Assembly (NCBI RefSeq): GCF_007744675.1
Contig: NZ_CP036269.1
Span: 3,141,546 to 3,205,545, forward strand
Origin: Gimesia alba
Lineage (GTDB): Bacteria > Planctomycetota > Planctomycetia > Planctomycetales > Planctomycetaceae
DNA length: 64,000 bases
Reading direction: 5' to 3'
Numbering within the stretch: the stretch's first letter is position 1; every line of letters starts with the position of its first letter. Below the pieces are notes generated by a model, which did not search any database, was not told the origin of the DNA, and saw nothing but the letters and a program-made list of their open reading frames with translations. This document shows positions 1-9,085 of the stretch, one piece after another. The position numbers and the translations under genes were made by a program.

Positions 1-611
1 AAATTGAGGTTGGTAAAACAGTTCGAGAGCGTGGTCAGGAATTTATTCCCCAGATAATGCCAGTAATAAAGCACCCGGTGAGGCTGGTCTCCCAGAAAAC
101 GGCTCCCGTAGACGACATCAGCTTTCCCTTCAATGATGGGCTGCAGAAGACGCGGGTATTCTGAAGGATCGTATTCCAGGTCGGCATCCTGAATCAGCAT
201 AACATCGCCTTGTGCTTCAAGAAATCCGGTTCTAACGGCGGCCCCTTTTCCCTGATTCACCTCGTGAAAAATGACGCGAAGCTGATTTTGGGGGTCGTCG
301 CTCGTCTGTGCCTGTTCTTCCAGTCGTTTCAGGATTTCCCGTGTTCCATCGGTGCTGCCATCGTCGACTAGAACCAGTTCCTTTCGAATCGGAACAGCTT
401 TGACCTGATCAATCAGGTTTTCGACAGTCTTGCTCTCATTGAAAATGGGAATGACGACTGAGAGTAAAAAGTCTTCTGGAATGGGATAAAAGCCAAGCTG
501 CCGACAGCCCGCTTCTCCCAGTGATGCTTTTAAGGAGCTATACCATTCGGTCGTGTACGGGTAACCGTGCTCATCCGATTGAGGAACTGGAGTCATTGAG
601 TGGAAATCCAT
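1..611 (-). CDS. Glycosyltransferase family 2 (partial, 3' end outside window)
   Basis: The reading frame starts at the ATG at 611 and runs off the left edge, so about 203 residues are visible. After a short N-terminal extension there is a typical GT-A fold: the nucleotide-binding segment [12 protein letters not shown] near residue 50, then [11 protein letters not shown] near residue 80, and the metal-binding region DADLEYDP near residue 150, followed by ADVVYGSRF. This pattern is known from dolichyl-phosphate mannose synthase-like and undecaprenyl-phosphate sugar transferases, which move a sugar from a nucleotide donor to a lipid carrier at the membrane. The C-terminal part, where membrane helices would lie, is missing from the window, so the acceptor cannot be judged. 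A second in-frame ATG lies at 596. The family is clear; the substrate is not. Confidence 0.88.
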   Translation of the reverse strand, partial: MDFHSMTPVPQSDEHGYPYTTEWYSSLKASLGEAGCRQLGFYPIPEDFLLSVVIPIFNESKTVENLIDQVKAVPIRKELVLVDDGSTDGTREILKRLEEQAQTSDDPQNQLRVIFHEVNQGKGAAVRTGFLEAQGDVMLIQDADLEYDPSEYPRLLQPIIEGKADVVYGSRFLGDQPHRVLYYWHYLGNKFLTTLSNCFTNLN

Positions 612-835
612 GATTAACTTTGATACAGAGTGGTTAAGGTTTGATAGGTTCTATTCTGTATTATAAGTTGCAAATGGCATCTGCAAGAGGACTTTCTGAT
701 TGGTTTCTGCTTTCGACGCTGGCCAGGTTGAACAAACCGGTTTACATTATCCAGACTGTCAGGTTGATATTCTTCTTTTTTTCACTCATTCCGGATTTTC
801 CGAATTTACTGATCTGTTAGATTTGAGGCACGACA

Positions 836-2014
836 ATGAAATCGACACAAATTTTGTTCACTGATGTGAATTCGCAAACCTGGGTGGAAGAAATCCTGCT
901 GAATGCAGAGAGCCATCCTGAGTTTTCCGAGAATCCGAGTTGGTCAATTCGCAAAACACAACTGCACGGCGGACTGTCGGAAGGCGTGGATCTGATCGAG
1001 GTGAATAACGGCGCGCTACAGCTTTCGATTCTGCCCACTCGGGGAATGGGGGTCTGGAAAGGGAATTGCCAGGGAATTCCGCTGGAATGGCAGTCTCCTG
1101 TAAAATCGCCTGTAAATCCTGCATTTGTCACGCTTTCGGAGCGAGGTGGACTCGGTTGGCTGAGTGGCTTTAATGAGCTGATTTGTCGGTGTGGCCTGAT
1201 CTCAAACGGACCTCCCGGGGCCGATTCAGCAGGTAATCCCCTCGAATCAGAATTAACTTTGCACGGGCGGATTGCCAATACGCCCGCGCATTATGTGAGT
1301 GTGGAACTCGACCCTGCTGACGGGGGTTGGTTGAAAATTAGTGGCAAAATGGAAGAAGGCATGCTGTTTGGCAGTCATTTTCTACTGGAATCGACGCTCG
1401 AAACCCGTCTGGGATCAGCAGAATTTCGGATTCGTGACCGTGTGACTAACCTGGGACCGGAACCGACTGAGTCGGAATTGTTGTATCACATCAATGTGGG
1501 CGCGCCGTTTTTGGGGGAAGGTTCCCGATTTGCGATGCCATTTAAGGAAATGGCACCCCGAGATCCCCGTGCGGCAGAAGGGGTGAATGAGTTCGAGACG
1601 TATCTGGGACCCACACCCGGTTATGCTGAGCAGGCGTACTATTTTCTTCCTGTCTGTGATGAGAATGGGGACTCGCCGGCGTTACTGACTGGCAAAAAGG
1701 GGGCCTTAGGTTTTCTGGTGAATTTTAAGAAGGCGTCTCTCCCTTATTTTACACTGTGGAAGAATACTCAGTCTGAGTCAGGCGGCTACGTGACAGGGCT
1801 GGAGCCTGCGATCAGTTTCCCGAATTTCAGGGGAGTCGAGCGGGAGCAGGGGCGCTTAAAGCGCGTTGAGCCAGGGGGCAGCTACGAGACCGAATTTCAG
1901 GTTTCAATTTTGAATAATTCGGATTCCGTTGATGAGGTCAGGCAGAAAATCACGAAGTTAAGTGAACAGGGCCCCTCGGTTGTGCATGAGACGCCCCATC
2001 CCCGGTTTTCTTAA
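836..2014 (+). CDS. DUF4432 family protein (aldose 1-epimerase-like fold)
   Basis: This 392-residue protein has the character of DUF4432, a family with the galactose-mutarotase (aldose 1-epimerase) beta-sandwich fold. Supporting segments are LSILPTRGMGVWKGNCQG near residues 63-80, SGFNELICRCGLISNG near 119-134, LHGRIANTPAH near 142-152 and YHINVGAPFLGEG near 218-230. The conserved His and Glu residues of such sugar-binding pockets appear to be present, but the substrate is unknown. No signal peptide is seen, so it is probably cytoplasmic. The start is supported by GAGG eight bases upstream. It stands alone between the divergent glycosyltransferase gene and rpsA. The fold assignment is confident; the reaction is not. 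Confidence 0.85.
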   Translation: MKSTQILFTDVNSQTWVEEILLNAESHPEFSENPSWSIRKTQLHGGLSEGVDLIEVNNGALQLSILPTRGMGVWKGNCQGIPLEWQSPVKSPVNPAFVTLSERGGLGWLSGFNELICRCGLISNGPPGADSAGNPLESELTLHGRIANTPAHYVSVELDPADGGWLKISGKMEEGMLFGSHFLLESTLETRLGSAEFRIRDRVTNLGPEPTESELLYHINVGAPFLGEGSRFAMPFKEMAPRDPRAAEGVNEFETYLGPTPGYAEQAYYFLPVCDENGDSPALLTGKKGALGFLVNFKKASLPYFTLWKNTQSESGGYVTGLEPAISFPNFRGVEREQGRLKRVEPGGSYETEFQVSILNNSDSVDEVRQKITKLSEQGPSVVHETPHPRFS

Positions 2015-2512
2015 TGCCTGATTCTGGCAATCTGATGACTGTCAGTCGGGATTGTGAATCAGAGCCACAAAAAGTCAAAAAAATACAAGAAATACGTGAT
2101 TTAATGACTTTCAGACATCTATATGGCTGGAATTAAATCAATTGGTTCTGATATATTTGCTGGACTGATCTCTTGGGTGCATTGATCAACGCGTTGTGTG
2201 TTGACCGCTTAGAGAGACATTTGGTTTTGGAGAAATTGATATTCGCTGGAATGTTGCGGGAGATTCTCTGATCTCTTCGCTTTTTTTTTCGATTGTTGGA
2301 TCGCATTCAAAGACAAGTTGACGTACTTCTCTCTCCCCCCTGCTCTTCGTGAGCGAACGTCTGAGACCTGTTGACAAAGAGATGTTTTTGGATTGCTGGA
2401 ACGGGTGAACCAAAGTGAGTTCATGCCATGTTCCGCTAACAGCAAAATTTGATGGGGCATTCCTGTAAGAAGTTGATTTTGAAATTTTAAGTGTATTTGG
2501 ATTTTTTTTAGT
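2015..2512 (+). other. Intergenic region and rpsA leader
   Basis: 498 bases without a convincing gene. It holds the presumed promoter and leader of rpsA. The last 30 bases before the rpsA ATG are U-rich in the transcript and contain no Shine-Dalgarno sequence. A CT-rich stretch lies around 2325-2345. TTGAC-like hexamers occur near 2317 and 2369 but neither has a good -10 element at the right distance, so no promoter is called. Small frames on the minus strand here overlap the start of rpsA and have no coding character. Confidence 0.5.
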
Positions 2513-4351
2513 ATGGTTGATCGTAATTTAATTCGAGAGTTTAACATTTCTGATGAAGACCTGGATGCGGCATTCGCAGAGGTCATGCCAGAAGTTGATG
2601 CAGAGGGTGAAGAAACCGATTGGGTGTTGGATGACGTCTATGCTTCCGTCTCCTGTGCTTATGATGTAAATCAGATTATTGATGGTGTTGTTTTAAGCGT
2701 TGAGGGTGAAGAGGTTCTTGTCGACATCGGATTCAAGAGTGAAGGTGTCGTTCATATTGACGAATGGTCTGAGGATGAAGAACCTCCCAAGGCCGGTGAT
2801 AAGGTTCAGGTACTGCTGGAAGAAGTCGAAGACGAATTCGGCTTGACCATGCTTTCCAAGCGCAAAGCCGATCGCATTCGCGAGTGGGAAAAAGTCATCG
2901 CAACACACGCCGAAGGCGATGTGGTTTCCGGTACTGTTGTTCGCAAAATCAAAGGTGGCCTGCTCATTAATATCGGCGTGAATGTCTTCCTGCCAGCCAG
3001 CCAGGTTGATATTCGTCGTCCTTCCGATATCGCCAACTACATTGGTCGCACCATTGAATGTGTGATTTTGAAAATTGATGAAGCCCGACGAAACATTGTT
3101 GTTTCACGTCGTAAACTCATCGAAGAAAAACGTGAGAAGCTCAAACAGGATCTGCTCAGCAAGATTGAAGAAGGTCAAATTGTTAAAGGCGTCGTGAAAA
3201 ACATCGCCGACTTTGGTGCCTTTGTTGATCTCGGCGGGATTGATGGTCTGTTACACATTACCGACATGAGTTGGGGACGTATCAACCATCCGACTGAAAT
3301 CGTGAAGATTGATGACGAAATCGAAGTCATGATCCTGAGCGTCGATCGTGACAAAGAAAAAATTGCCCTCGGTCTCAAGCAGAAATCACCCAGTCCCTGG
3401 GAATTGGTCGAATCCAAATACCCAGTGGGTACCAAAGTCATCGGTCACGTTGTCAACGTGATGTCTTACGGTGCCTTTGTGAAACTGGAAGACGGCATCG
3501 AAGGCCTGGTTCACATCAGTGAAATGTCCTGGACCAAACGCATCAACCATCCAAGTGAACTCGTCAATATCGGCGATGAAGTGGAAGTGGTTGTGCTGGG
3601 TGTCAACAAAGACAAACAGGAAATCTCTCTCGGTATGAAGCAGACTCAGTCCAATCCATGGGACGAAGTCACCAAGAAATACCCGGAAGGTGCCAAGGTC
3701 AAAGGAACCGTTCGCAATCTCACCAACTACGGTGCCTTCATTGAACTCGAAGAAGGTGTCGACGGCTTGCTGCATGTGAGCGACATGTCCTGGACACGTA
3801 AGATTTCTCATGCCAGCGAAGTCATGAAGAAAGGCGACGAAATTGAGTGTCTGGTCATTTCCGTTGATGAAGAGCGAAAACGAATCGCACTGGGATTGAA
3901 GCAGCTCGCTTCCGATCCCTGGGAAACCGATATTCCTCAGAAGTACCAGCCCGGTGCCATCGTGCAAGGGGTGGTTACCAAGATTACGAACTTTGGTGTC
4001 TTCGTAGAACTGGAAGATGAGTTGGAAGGCCTGCTGCACATTTCAGAACTCGCGGATCACAAAGTGGAAAACCCCGAAGATATCGTCAAGGTCGGCGAAA
4101 CACTGGATGTCAAAATCCTGCGTGTTGACACTGATGATCGTAAGATCGGCCTGAGCCGTAAGCTCGAAGAACCGATCGAAGAAGAAGCGTCGGGTGAAGC
4201 CGGTGAACCAGCAACCGCTGGTGCTCCTCGTAAGGAACTGATGGGTGGAACCGGTGGAAACGCCCCGCTGTTCAGCATGCCTTCAGAAGGTGCTGAAACT
4301 CCTGCAGAAGAACCTGCTGCAGAAGAGAGTTCTGAAGAATCGGCAGAATAA
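2513..4351 (+). CDS. rpsA: 30S ribosomal protein S1
   Basis: 612 residues with six S1 (OB-fold) RNA-binding repeats at roughly residues 55-125, 138-205, 222-290, 307-376, 394-463 and 480-550. Repeats 3 to 6 show the classical pattern, for example GAFVDLGGIDGLLHITDMSW, GAFVKLEDGIEGLVHISEM and GAFIELEEGVDGLLHVSDM. The six-domain layout and length match bacterial S1, which brings mRNA to the 30S subunit. The N-terminus is acidic and the last 60 residues are a Glu/Ala/Pro-rich low-complexity tail. The ATG has no recognisable Shine-Dalgarno sequence but follows a U-rich stretch; E. coli rpsA is also poor in SD and autoregulated, so similar control is possible (inference). A strong terminator follows. 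Confidence 0.97.
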   Translation: MVDRNLIREFNISDEDLDAAFAEVMPEVDAEGEETDWVLDDVYASVSCAYDVNQIIDGVVLSVEGEEVLVDIGFKSEGVVHIDEWSEDEEPPKAGDKVQVLLEEVEDEFGLTMLSKRKADRIREWEKVIATHAEGDVVSGTVVRKIKGGLLINIGVNVFLPASQVDIRRPSDIANYIGRTIECVILKIDEARRNIVVSRRKLIEEKREKLKQDLLSKIEEGQIVKGVVKNIADFGAFVDLGGIDGLLHITDMSWGRINHPTEIVKIDDEIEVMILSVDRDKEKIALGLKQKSPSPWELVESKYPVGTKVIGHVVNVMSYGAFVKLEDGIEGLVHISEMSWTKRINHPSELVNIGDEVEVVVLGVNKDKQEISLGMKQTQSNPWDEVTKKYPEGAKVKGTVRNLTNYGAFIELEEGVDGLLHVSDMSWTRKISHASEVMKKGDEIECLVISVDEERKRIALGLKQLASDPWETDIPQKYQPGAIVQGVVTKITNFGVFVELEDELEGLLHISELADHKVENPEDIVKVGETLDVKILRVDTDDRKIGLSRKLEEPIEEEASGEAGEPATAGAPRKELMGGTGGNAPLFSMPSEGAETPAEEPAAEESSEESAE

Positions 4352-4393
4352 ATTATTTCCAGTCCAGTTCTGACTGGAAATGGAATTGAAATT

Positions 4394-4427
4394 AAAAGCG
4401 GTGGTCTTAACGGACCACCGCTTTTTT
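4394..4427 (+). terminator. Intrinsic terminator of rpsA
   Basis: A perfect 13-bp stem (4394-4406 pairing with 4413-4425), a six-base loop and a run of T residues that starts inside the 3' arm. It lies 42 bases after the rpsA stop and separates it from the sigma factor gene. Confidence 0.93.
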
Positions 4428-4806
4428 CGTTTCTGCGAAAGCTGCGGAGCTACTTGATGAGGATGTCCAATCAACCACTTTTGATGCAATGCCTGGAGTC
4501 CGATTCTGTGCAAAACTGTAGTAATCATTGTGTTTTAGCAGTAGAGGTCTACCTGATCCCTACAATCGTTACAGTTTCTGCAGATTCCTCGTTTCCTGTT
4601 GGGCTTTTCCATACCGCCTTCAGAAATCCACTTTGATTTGCCGATAGGTAGTTTACAGGGTGCAAGGTATATCTGCCTTGATTCTGTAAATAAATCATCG
4701 TGTCGAGAGGAAACGAGTTCCCGCGAACGGTTGCAAATCTAATGGAAAGCCATGGAATTGGTTCGGCATTTCCATTTGTCAACAACGAATAGATAACAGG
4801 TTTTCC
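4428..4806 (+). other. Intergenic region upstream of the sigma factor gene
   Basis: 379 bases without a supported gene; small frames on both strands lack start signals and family resemblance. It must hold the promoter of the downstream sigma factor gene because the rpsA terminator precedes it, but no convincing -35/-10 pair was found by eye. Confidence 0.5.
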
Positions 4807-5646
4807 ATGCAGAAAACTGCTCGACGGCGTTCCTCTTCAGCCGTACAGAATCCGTTAGAAACATATCTCAAAGAAATCAACGAAACCGCCCTGCTCTCTG
4901 CAGAAGAAGAGAAGGAGCTTTCGAATCGTATTGAAAACGGTGACAAAGAAGCCCGCGACCGTATGGTGCGAGCGAATCTGCGGCTTGTTGTGAATATCGC
5001 GCGAGCCTATTCAGGCAAAGGTCTGCCACTTCAGGATCTGATTGAAGAAGGCAACTTGGGTCTACTCCGGGCCGTTGAAGGCTTCGATCCCGAAATGGGG
5101 ACCCGTTTCAGTACCTACGCCAGTTACTGGATCAAACAGTCGATCAAACGAGCTTTGGTGAATTCCGCGAAGACCATTCGTATTCCCGCCTATATGGTCG
5201 AACTTTTGACCAAATGGCGGCGTGCCACCGCTCAGCTTCAAGACACGCTCGATCGAACTCCCACCACAGAAGAAGTGGCCAAAGAACTCGATCTTCCACC
5301 GAAGAAATTGAAAATTGTCAAGAAAGCGATTCAGCTGTATAATTCGTCGCCTCAATCCGAGCAGCATGAGGCTGGCTGGTCACTGGGAGAGATGATTCCC
5401 GATGATCGCTTAAAAGGCCCCGATGATGAACTGGTTGAGAATGACAATCTGAAGCATGTCTATCGACTGCTGAAAGAAATTCCGGATCGCGAAGCCAGCA
5501 TTCTGCGGATGCGGTTTGGTCTGGACGGTGACGAACCAAAAACATTGAAAGAGATCGGCCAGGAATTAGGTTTGACGCGGGAACGCGTGCGGCAGATCGA
5601 GAGTGAAGCACTCAAAAAACTGGCCAAAGAAATTTCCGGCGAGTAA
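4807..5646 (+). CDS. RNA polymerase sigma factor, RpoD/SigA type
   Basis: A 279-residue sigma-70 protein without the long region 1.1. Region 1.2 is at about 13-45 (NPLETYLKEINETALLSAEE), region 2 at 55-125 (RMVRANLRLVVNIA, then DLIEEGNLGLLRAVEGFD and TYASYWIKQSIKRAL, the core-binding and -10-recognition helices), region 3 at 130-205, and region 4 at 215-275 with the helix-turn-helix TLKEIGQELGLTRERVRQIE that reads the -35 element. This is the layout of a primary or group 2 sigma factor. Planctomycetes often have several such proteins, so whether this is the housekeeping one cannot be decided. The SD is weak (AGG nine bases upstream). The gene ends at a hairpin shared with the convergent operon. 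Confidence 0.94.
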   Translation: MQKTARRRSSSAVQNPLETYLKEINETALLSAEEEKELSNRIENGDKEARDRMVRANLRLVVNIARAYSGKGLPLQDLIEEGNLGLLRAVEGFDPEMGTRFSTYASYWIKQSIKRALVNSAKTIRIPAYMVELLTKWRRATAQLQDTLDRTPTTEEVAKELDLPPKKLKIVKKAIQLYNSSPQSEQHEAGWSLGEMIPDDRLKGPDDELVENDNLKHVYRLLKEIPDREASILRMRFGLDGDEPKTLKEIGQELGLTRERVRQIESEALKKLAKEISGE

Positions 5647-5677
5647 GCTTTGGAATGACTTTAGCAAATCAGCAAAG

Positions 5678-5703
5678 AGACCGGTTATCTGCCGGTCTTT
5701 TTT
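5678..5703. terminator. Bidirectional terminator overlapping the stop codon of the convergent gene
   Basis: A 7-bp stem, AGACCGG (5678-5684) with CCGGTCT (5692-5698), and a 7-base loop. On the plus strand it is followed by six T residues and should end transcription of the sigma factor gene. On the minus strand the TAA stop of the caspase-like gene (5685-5687) lies inside the loop, so the last codons of that gene form one arm; its downstream run is less U-rich, so termination in that direction is weaker. Confidence 0.85.
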
Positions 5704-6752
5704 GCATTAATGGGGACAACCATCGGATCGAAGATGATCTGCTGTTGCTTTTGATCAATCCTGCGGTAGACGAGTGCCAGTTGAAGCATCAGAGGTTCGA
5801 GTTTCTGGTAATACTCATCCGAATTGGAAAACTCAGTTTTGCGCTGTTTCAGTGCAAGAATTTGGAGTTCCAGTTCATCGCGTTTCAATTTCTGTTCGCC
5901 GGAAATCTGGGCAATCGGTTGTGTCGCGAACAAAGTGAATTGATGAGCCCGATGCCCATCTGGTAATGTCGTCTTCTCAGAATGGGAATCAGGCATTCGA
6001 TTCAGACCTTCAAATTGATCGCCGCGGGTTCCCTGTTGATCGGCATTGTCATCCAGCAGAGCGTGCTCGGTGGCCAGTTCTCCTTTTTCCTGATAATAGG
6101 CGTTCGTTTCGCGGCAGGCCGCCAGATAGGCTTCAAGTAGCGAGATTTGACCGTCATGATCCAAATCAGCCTGGGGTTGAGAGCTGGCTTCGGAAAGAAA
6201 ATTTCCAAAGCGGGAGAAGTAGAATTCGTGTCCGTTCTTTGTCGCTGAAATGATCACACGATTGTCCGCTGACAGCGCGTTCAAAAAGGGGCCGCTGGAT
6301 GAAAAACAATTGAGAACAGCCAGCGGGTGTTTGACGGCGTCACAGGATTGGCTCAGTTGATCAGCGGTGAGATCGGGGCCACGCAAATTGAAACGGGCGG
6401 TTTTACCATCAAAGGTGCCATGTCCGATCAGGATTAACCAGGTGGCCGTCATGTTATCGGTTTGACGTTGGAGTTCTCGCGTGATCAGTTCCAGATCCGA
6501 CTGGCGCGCATCGACGCTTTCTCCAATCACTGTTAACTCAGCTTGTTTATGAGCAGCGATTTGTTTCCAGCGCTGCGACCAGCGGGAAAACTGCTGTTCA
6601 TATTCTTCCAGACCGCCGGCACCGATCACAACGATCATGCGTTCTGTTTTTTTGATGGGAGCTTCACTCTCTGCGTTCAATTGCATGGCATTGATGAGTG
6701 TCAACAGACAAATCAATATCGTTTTCAATCCAGTTCGGATTTGATTGTGCAT
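5685..6752 (-). CDS. Secreted caspase-like (clan CD) protein with EF-hand motif
   Basis: 355 residues from the ATG at 6752, which overlaps the stop of the preceding gene (TGATG) and gives a good signal peptide (LKTILICLLTLINAMQLNA). The body resembles clan CD cysteine peptidases (caspase/legumain): a beta strand ending in ATWLILIGHG with the candidate catalytic His near residue 110, then PLAVLNCFSSSGPF with the candidate Cys near 148. A Ca-binding EF-hand-like loop, DLDHDGQISLLEA, is at about 194-206. The C-terminus has a Gln/Glu-rich helix. It is the last gene of the MoxR operon, so it may process an envelope substrate of that system (inference). The dyad is visible, but activity and specificity are unknown. 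A longer frame begins 33 bases upstream without better support. Confidence 0.72.
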   Translation of the reverse strand: MHNQIRTGLKTILICLLTLINAMQLNAESEAPIKKTERMIVVIGAGGLEEYEQQFSRWSQRWKQIAAHKQAELTVIGESVDARQSDLELITRELQRQTDNMTATWLILIGHGTFDGKTARFNLRGPDLTADQLSQSCDAVKHPLAVLNCFSSSGPFLNALSADNRVIISATKNGHEFYFSRFGNFLSEASSQPQADLDHDGQISLLEAYLAACRETNAYYQEKGELATEHALLDDNADQQGTRGDQFEGLNRMPDSHSEKTTLPDGHRAHQFTLFATQPIAQISGEQKLKRDELELQILALKQRKTEFSNSDEYYQKLEPLMLQLALVYRRIDQKQQQIIFDPMVVPINAKKTGR

Positions 6753-9085
6753 CAGGGTAATCCTTTCCAGCGTCGTAAAGACCACTCACCAAACAGGCAC
6801 CCCAGGACGAATACCAGAACCCAGGGGTGATGCCAGAGTGGACTGACTGACTCTTCTGTCACAGGAATGTGGCGTTGATCCAGAGAATTGACGAACTGTG
6901 ACAGTTTGGCAGCCGGGATCACTTCCCCTTTTGTTCGTGTCGCGAGTTGTTGCAGTCGGTCAAGGTCCGGATAGATGGACCGGAACTCCCTGCTGCCCGG
7001 GTCGTGGACCCAGCCGCTATTGATTGTTTTTGATTTAGAATCGGGTGAGGTAACAGTTGCAGAAACCGCATAACCGCCCGGTTGAGGGGGTAGATAGACG
7101 GTCTGGTATTCGCCCGGCTTGTCGGCTGTTGGATCGGCTGTCAGTTTGATGGTCTCAGTTTTGGGCGTCGTGATTTCCAATTCGACCTGATAATCGCTAC
7201 GTTTCTGGAATTCTGGATCCCGGACGAGGACTTTGATTTTCGTACCGGAATTGCCCTCGGGGTTCGAATCAACCAGGAGATCAATGGGTTCCAGCACATC
7301 GGTGGTCATCCACCGCAATAACTGTCGCCAGGATTTGTAGAGTTGGGGAGACGTGGAATCTTCTTTCAACCGCCAACGCCAGAGATCCCCAATCATGATG
7401 GCTGTGACACGTCCCAAGCCGTACCGTTGTGTAGCAATTGCAGGAAACACGGCTTTCTGAGGGCTCTTCAATTCTGCTGCCAGAGTGGCACCAGGCTTGG
7501 TAGTATCCATCCGATTGATCGTTTTGAAGGTCGGCATTTCTGTCAGGCGTTTGTGTTCTTCCTGTTCCTGTTTGTGGTGACGCATCCAGGGTTGAAGCCA
7601 GCCGTCGCGAGTCAATGCGAACTGATAGTCGCTTTCGAAGGCAGAAGTGTCTCGCTGTGGGAAATAAACCGGCAACAGACGGCTCAAGTCCGTTTTATTG
7701 TAGCCTCCTTTTTGAAACGATTCCTGCCCGCCGAGCATCACCAGCCCGCCACCCCGCTCTGAAACAAAGCGGGTGATCAGATCCAACTGGTCGTGTGTGA
7801 AGAAGGCTGCTTCCAAGTCGTCGATGATTAGCGTTTCATACTGAAACAGTTCCCTTTCGGTTTTGGGAAAGCCGTCTTTGAGTTCATCGGGAGATTGCGT
7901 ATTGATCCGTACGAATACCGGCTGGTCGTAGCGTTCCAGGTCGGCTTCATTTTGGGGGTCAAAGCCGCGAAAGAGCGCGTTTCCTTCTTCCCCGTCCCGA
8001 CTGCGAAAATCGAATTTGGTTTCTTTTTTGCCGATGCGGATCAGTCCCACCAGATGAATAAATTCGTCTTCTTCAATTGCCCGTCGCAAGAATTTGAACT
8101 CCCAGTTGGGGCGGCCTGAGACATACAACACGCGATGTGCGGTGCGGCCGCGATCAATTTTCAGTGTGCGCTGATTGTTGGACAGCGTGGCTTCGTTGGT
8201 CTCTGCTGAGATCAGCGATGTTTTGATTTGATAAAAGGCGATACCGGTCGCATCGGGGCGGACTTGGAAACGAATCTGAAACTCCTGTTCGGGCTGACTG
8301 ACTTCGCGGGTTACCGTCTCGACCACCTTACCAGTTTCATCCAGCAGTTGTGCCTTGATTTGTTTCTGCTGGCACTGTGTCGCGGAAAGGTCGGCGAGAA
8401 TTCGAATCGGTGCGTCTTCAAAGGGGGAATAGCTGACGGAAGTTTTTGTGATCGCCAGGTCGGTGGCCGGAGTGGAATCGCCAATCGGAACCGAGTAAAT
8501 CGGAACGGAGGTTTCCAGCTGGTTGATTTCTTCGGCGGAGATGCCGTCCGTCATCAACAGAATACCTGCTAACGGGAGCTTCTGATAGCGGCGATTTAAT
8601 TCATTCAGACTGGAGACAAGGTTTGTCTGGGAGCCGTCAAAGGTCAAGTGCTGCAAATTGGTCTGGGCATGCGCGTGGGCATCGACGGAATATTTCCGGA
8701 CCGAAAAATTCTGTTCCAGATCGATCATCCATTGCGGTGTCTTCTGCTCGGCTTCAGTGGTTGAGAGCAATTGTTGAATCTGTTGCAGGCGGGGTTGACC
8801 TGTTTTGGAATCTTTAATTTGCAGGCTCTGGCTGTCATCCACCACGATCGCGAACAGATTGGTGCCGGGATGAATCCGCACGCCGCTCCATAACGGCTCG
8901 GTGAGCGCAATCGAGAGGACTGCGATGCCGCACAGTTTCAGACTGAAGGCGACCCCCGACAGCGAACGCTGCAGGGAGAGTGAACGGTAGGCATAGATCA
9001 ACAGTGCCAGACCTACAATGAGGACAGCGATGGTGATGGTGGTCCAGTCGGGGGCGCCGAATTGGATTTGGGCCAGACAAATCAT
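6752..9085 (-). CDS. Membrane protein with VWA-like and class I glutamine amidotransferase-like domains
   Basis: 777 residues. Two N-terminal membrane helices (about 15-35 and 45-63) are followed by a VWA-like domain whose start, AIVVDDSQSLQ, has the D-x-S-x-S metal-site pattern, with GILLMTDGIS further on. A beta-rich linker follows, then a flavodoxin/amidotransferase-like segment near 440-490 (ETLIIDDLEAAFFTHDQLD, RGGGLVMLGGQESFQKGGY). A C-terminal membrane helix (WVLVFVLGCLFGEW) ends the protein. No catalytic Cys is visible in the amidotransferase-like part, as is usual for these planctomycetal proteins, so it probably binds rather than hydrolyses. The ATG overlaps the stop of the upstream gene (ATGA) and its own stop overlaps the next start, showing translational coupling. 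It probably acts at the membrane with the MoxR/DUF58/BatA proteins (inference). Confidence 0.8.
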   Translation of the reverse strand: MICLAQIQFGAPDWTTITIAVLIVGLALLIYAYRSLSLQRSLSGVAFSLKLCGIAVLSIALTEPLWSGVRIHPGTNLFAIVVDDSQSLQIKDSKTGQPRLQQIQQLLSTTEAEQKTPQWMIDLEQNFSVRKYSVDAHAHAQTNLQHLTFDGSQTNLVSSLNELNRRYQKLPLAGILLMTDGISAEEINQLETSVPIYSVPIGDSTPATDLAITKTSVSYSPFEDAPIRILADLSATQCQQKQIKAQLLDETGKVVETVTREVSQPEQEFQIRFQVRPDATGIAFYQIKTSLISAETNEATLSNNQRTLKIDRGRTAHRVLYVSGRPNWEFKFLRRAIEEDEFIHLVGLIRIGKKETKFDFRSRDGEEGNALFRGFDPQNEADLERYDQPVFVRINTQSPDELKDGFPKTERELFQYETLIIDDLEAAFFTHDQLDLITRFVSERGGGLVMLGGQESFQKGGYNKTDLSRLLPVYFPQRDTSAFESDYQFALTRDGWLQPWMRHHKQEQEEHKRLTEMPTFKTINRMDTTKPGATLAAELKSPQKAVFPAIATQRYGLGRVTAIMIGDLWRWRLKEDSTSPQLYKSWRQLLRWMTTDVLEPIDLLVDSNPEGNSGTKIKVLVRDPEFQKRSDYQVELEITTPKTETIKLTADPTADKPGEYQTVYLPPQPGGYAVSATVTSPDSKSKTINSGWVHDPGSREFRSIYPDLDRLQQLATRTKGEVIPAAKLSQFVNSLDQRHIPVTEESVSPLWHHPWVLVFVLGCLFGEWSLRRWKGLP

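Noticed and set aside
3386-4039. A 217-codon minus-strand frame opposite rpsA.
   Set aside because: It is the antisense shadow of the repetitive S1 domains, with no start signal.
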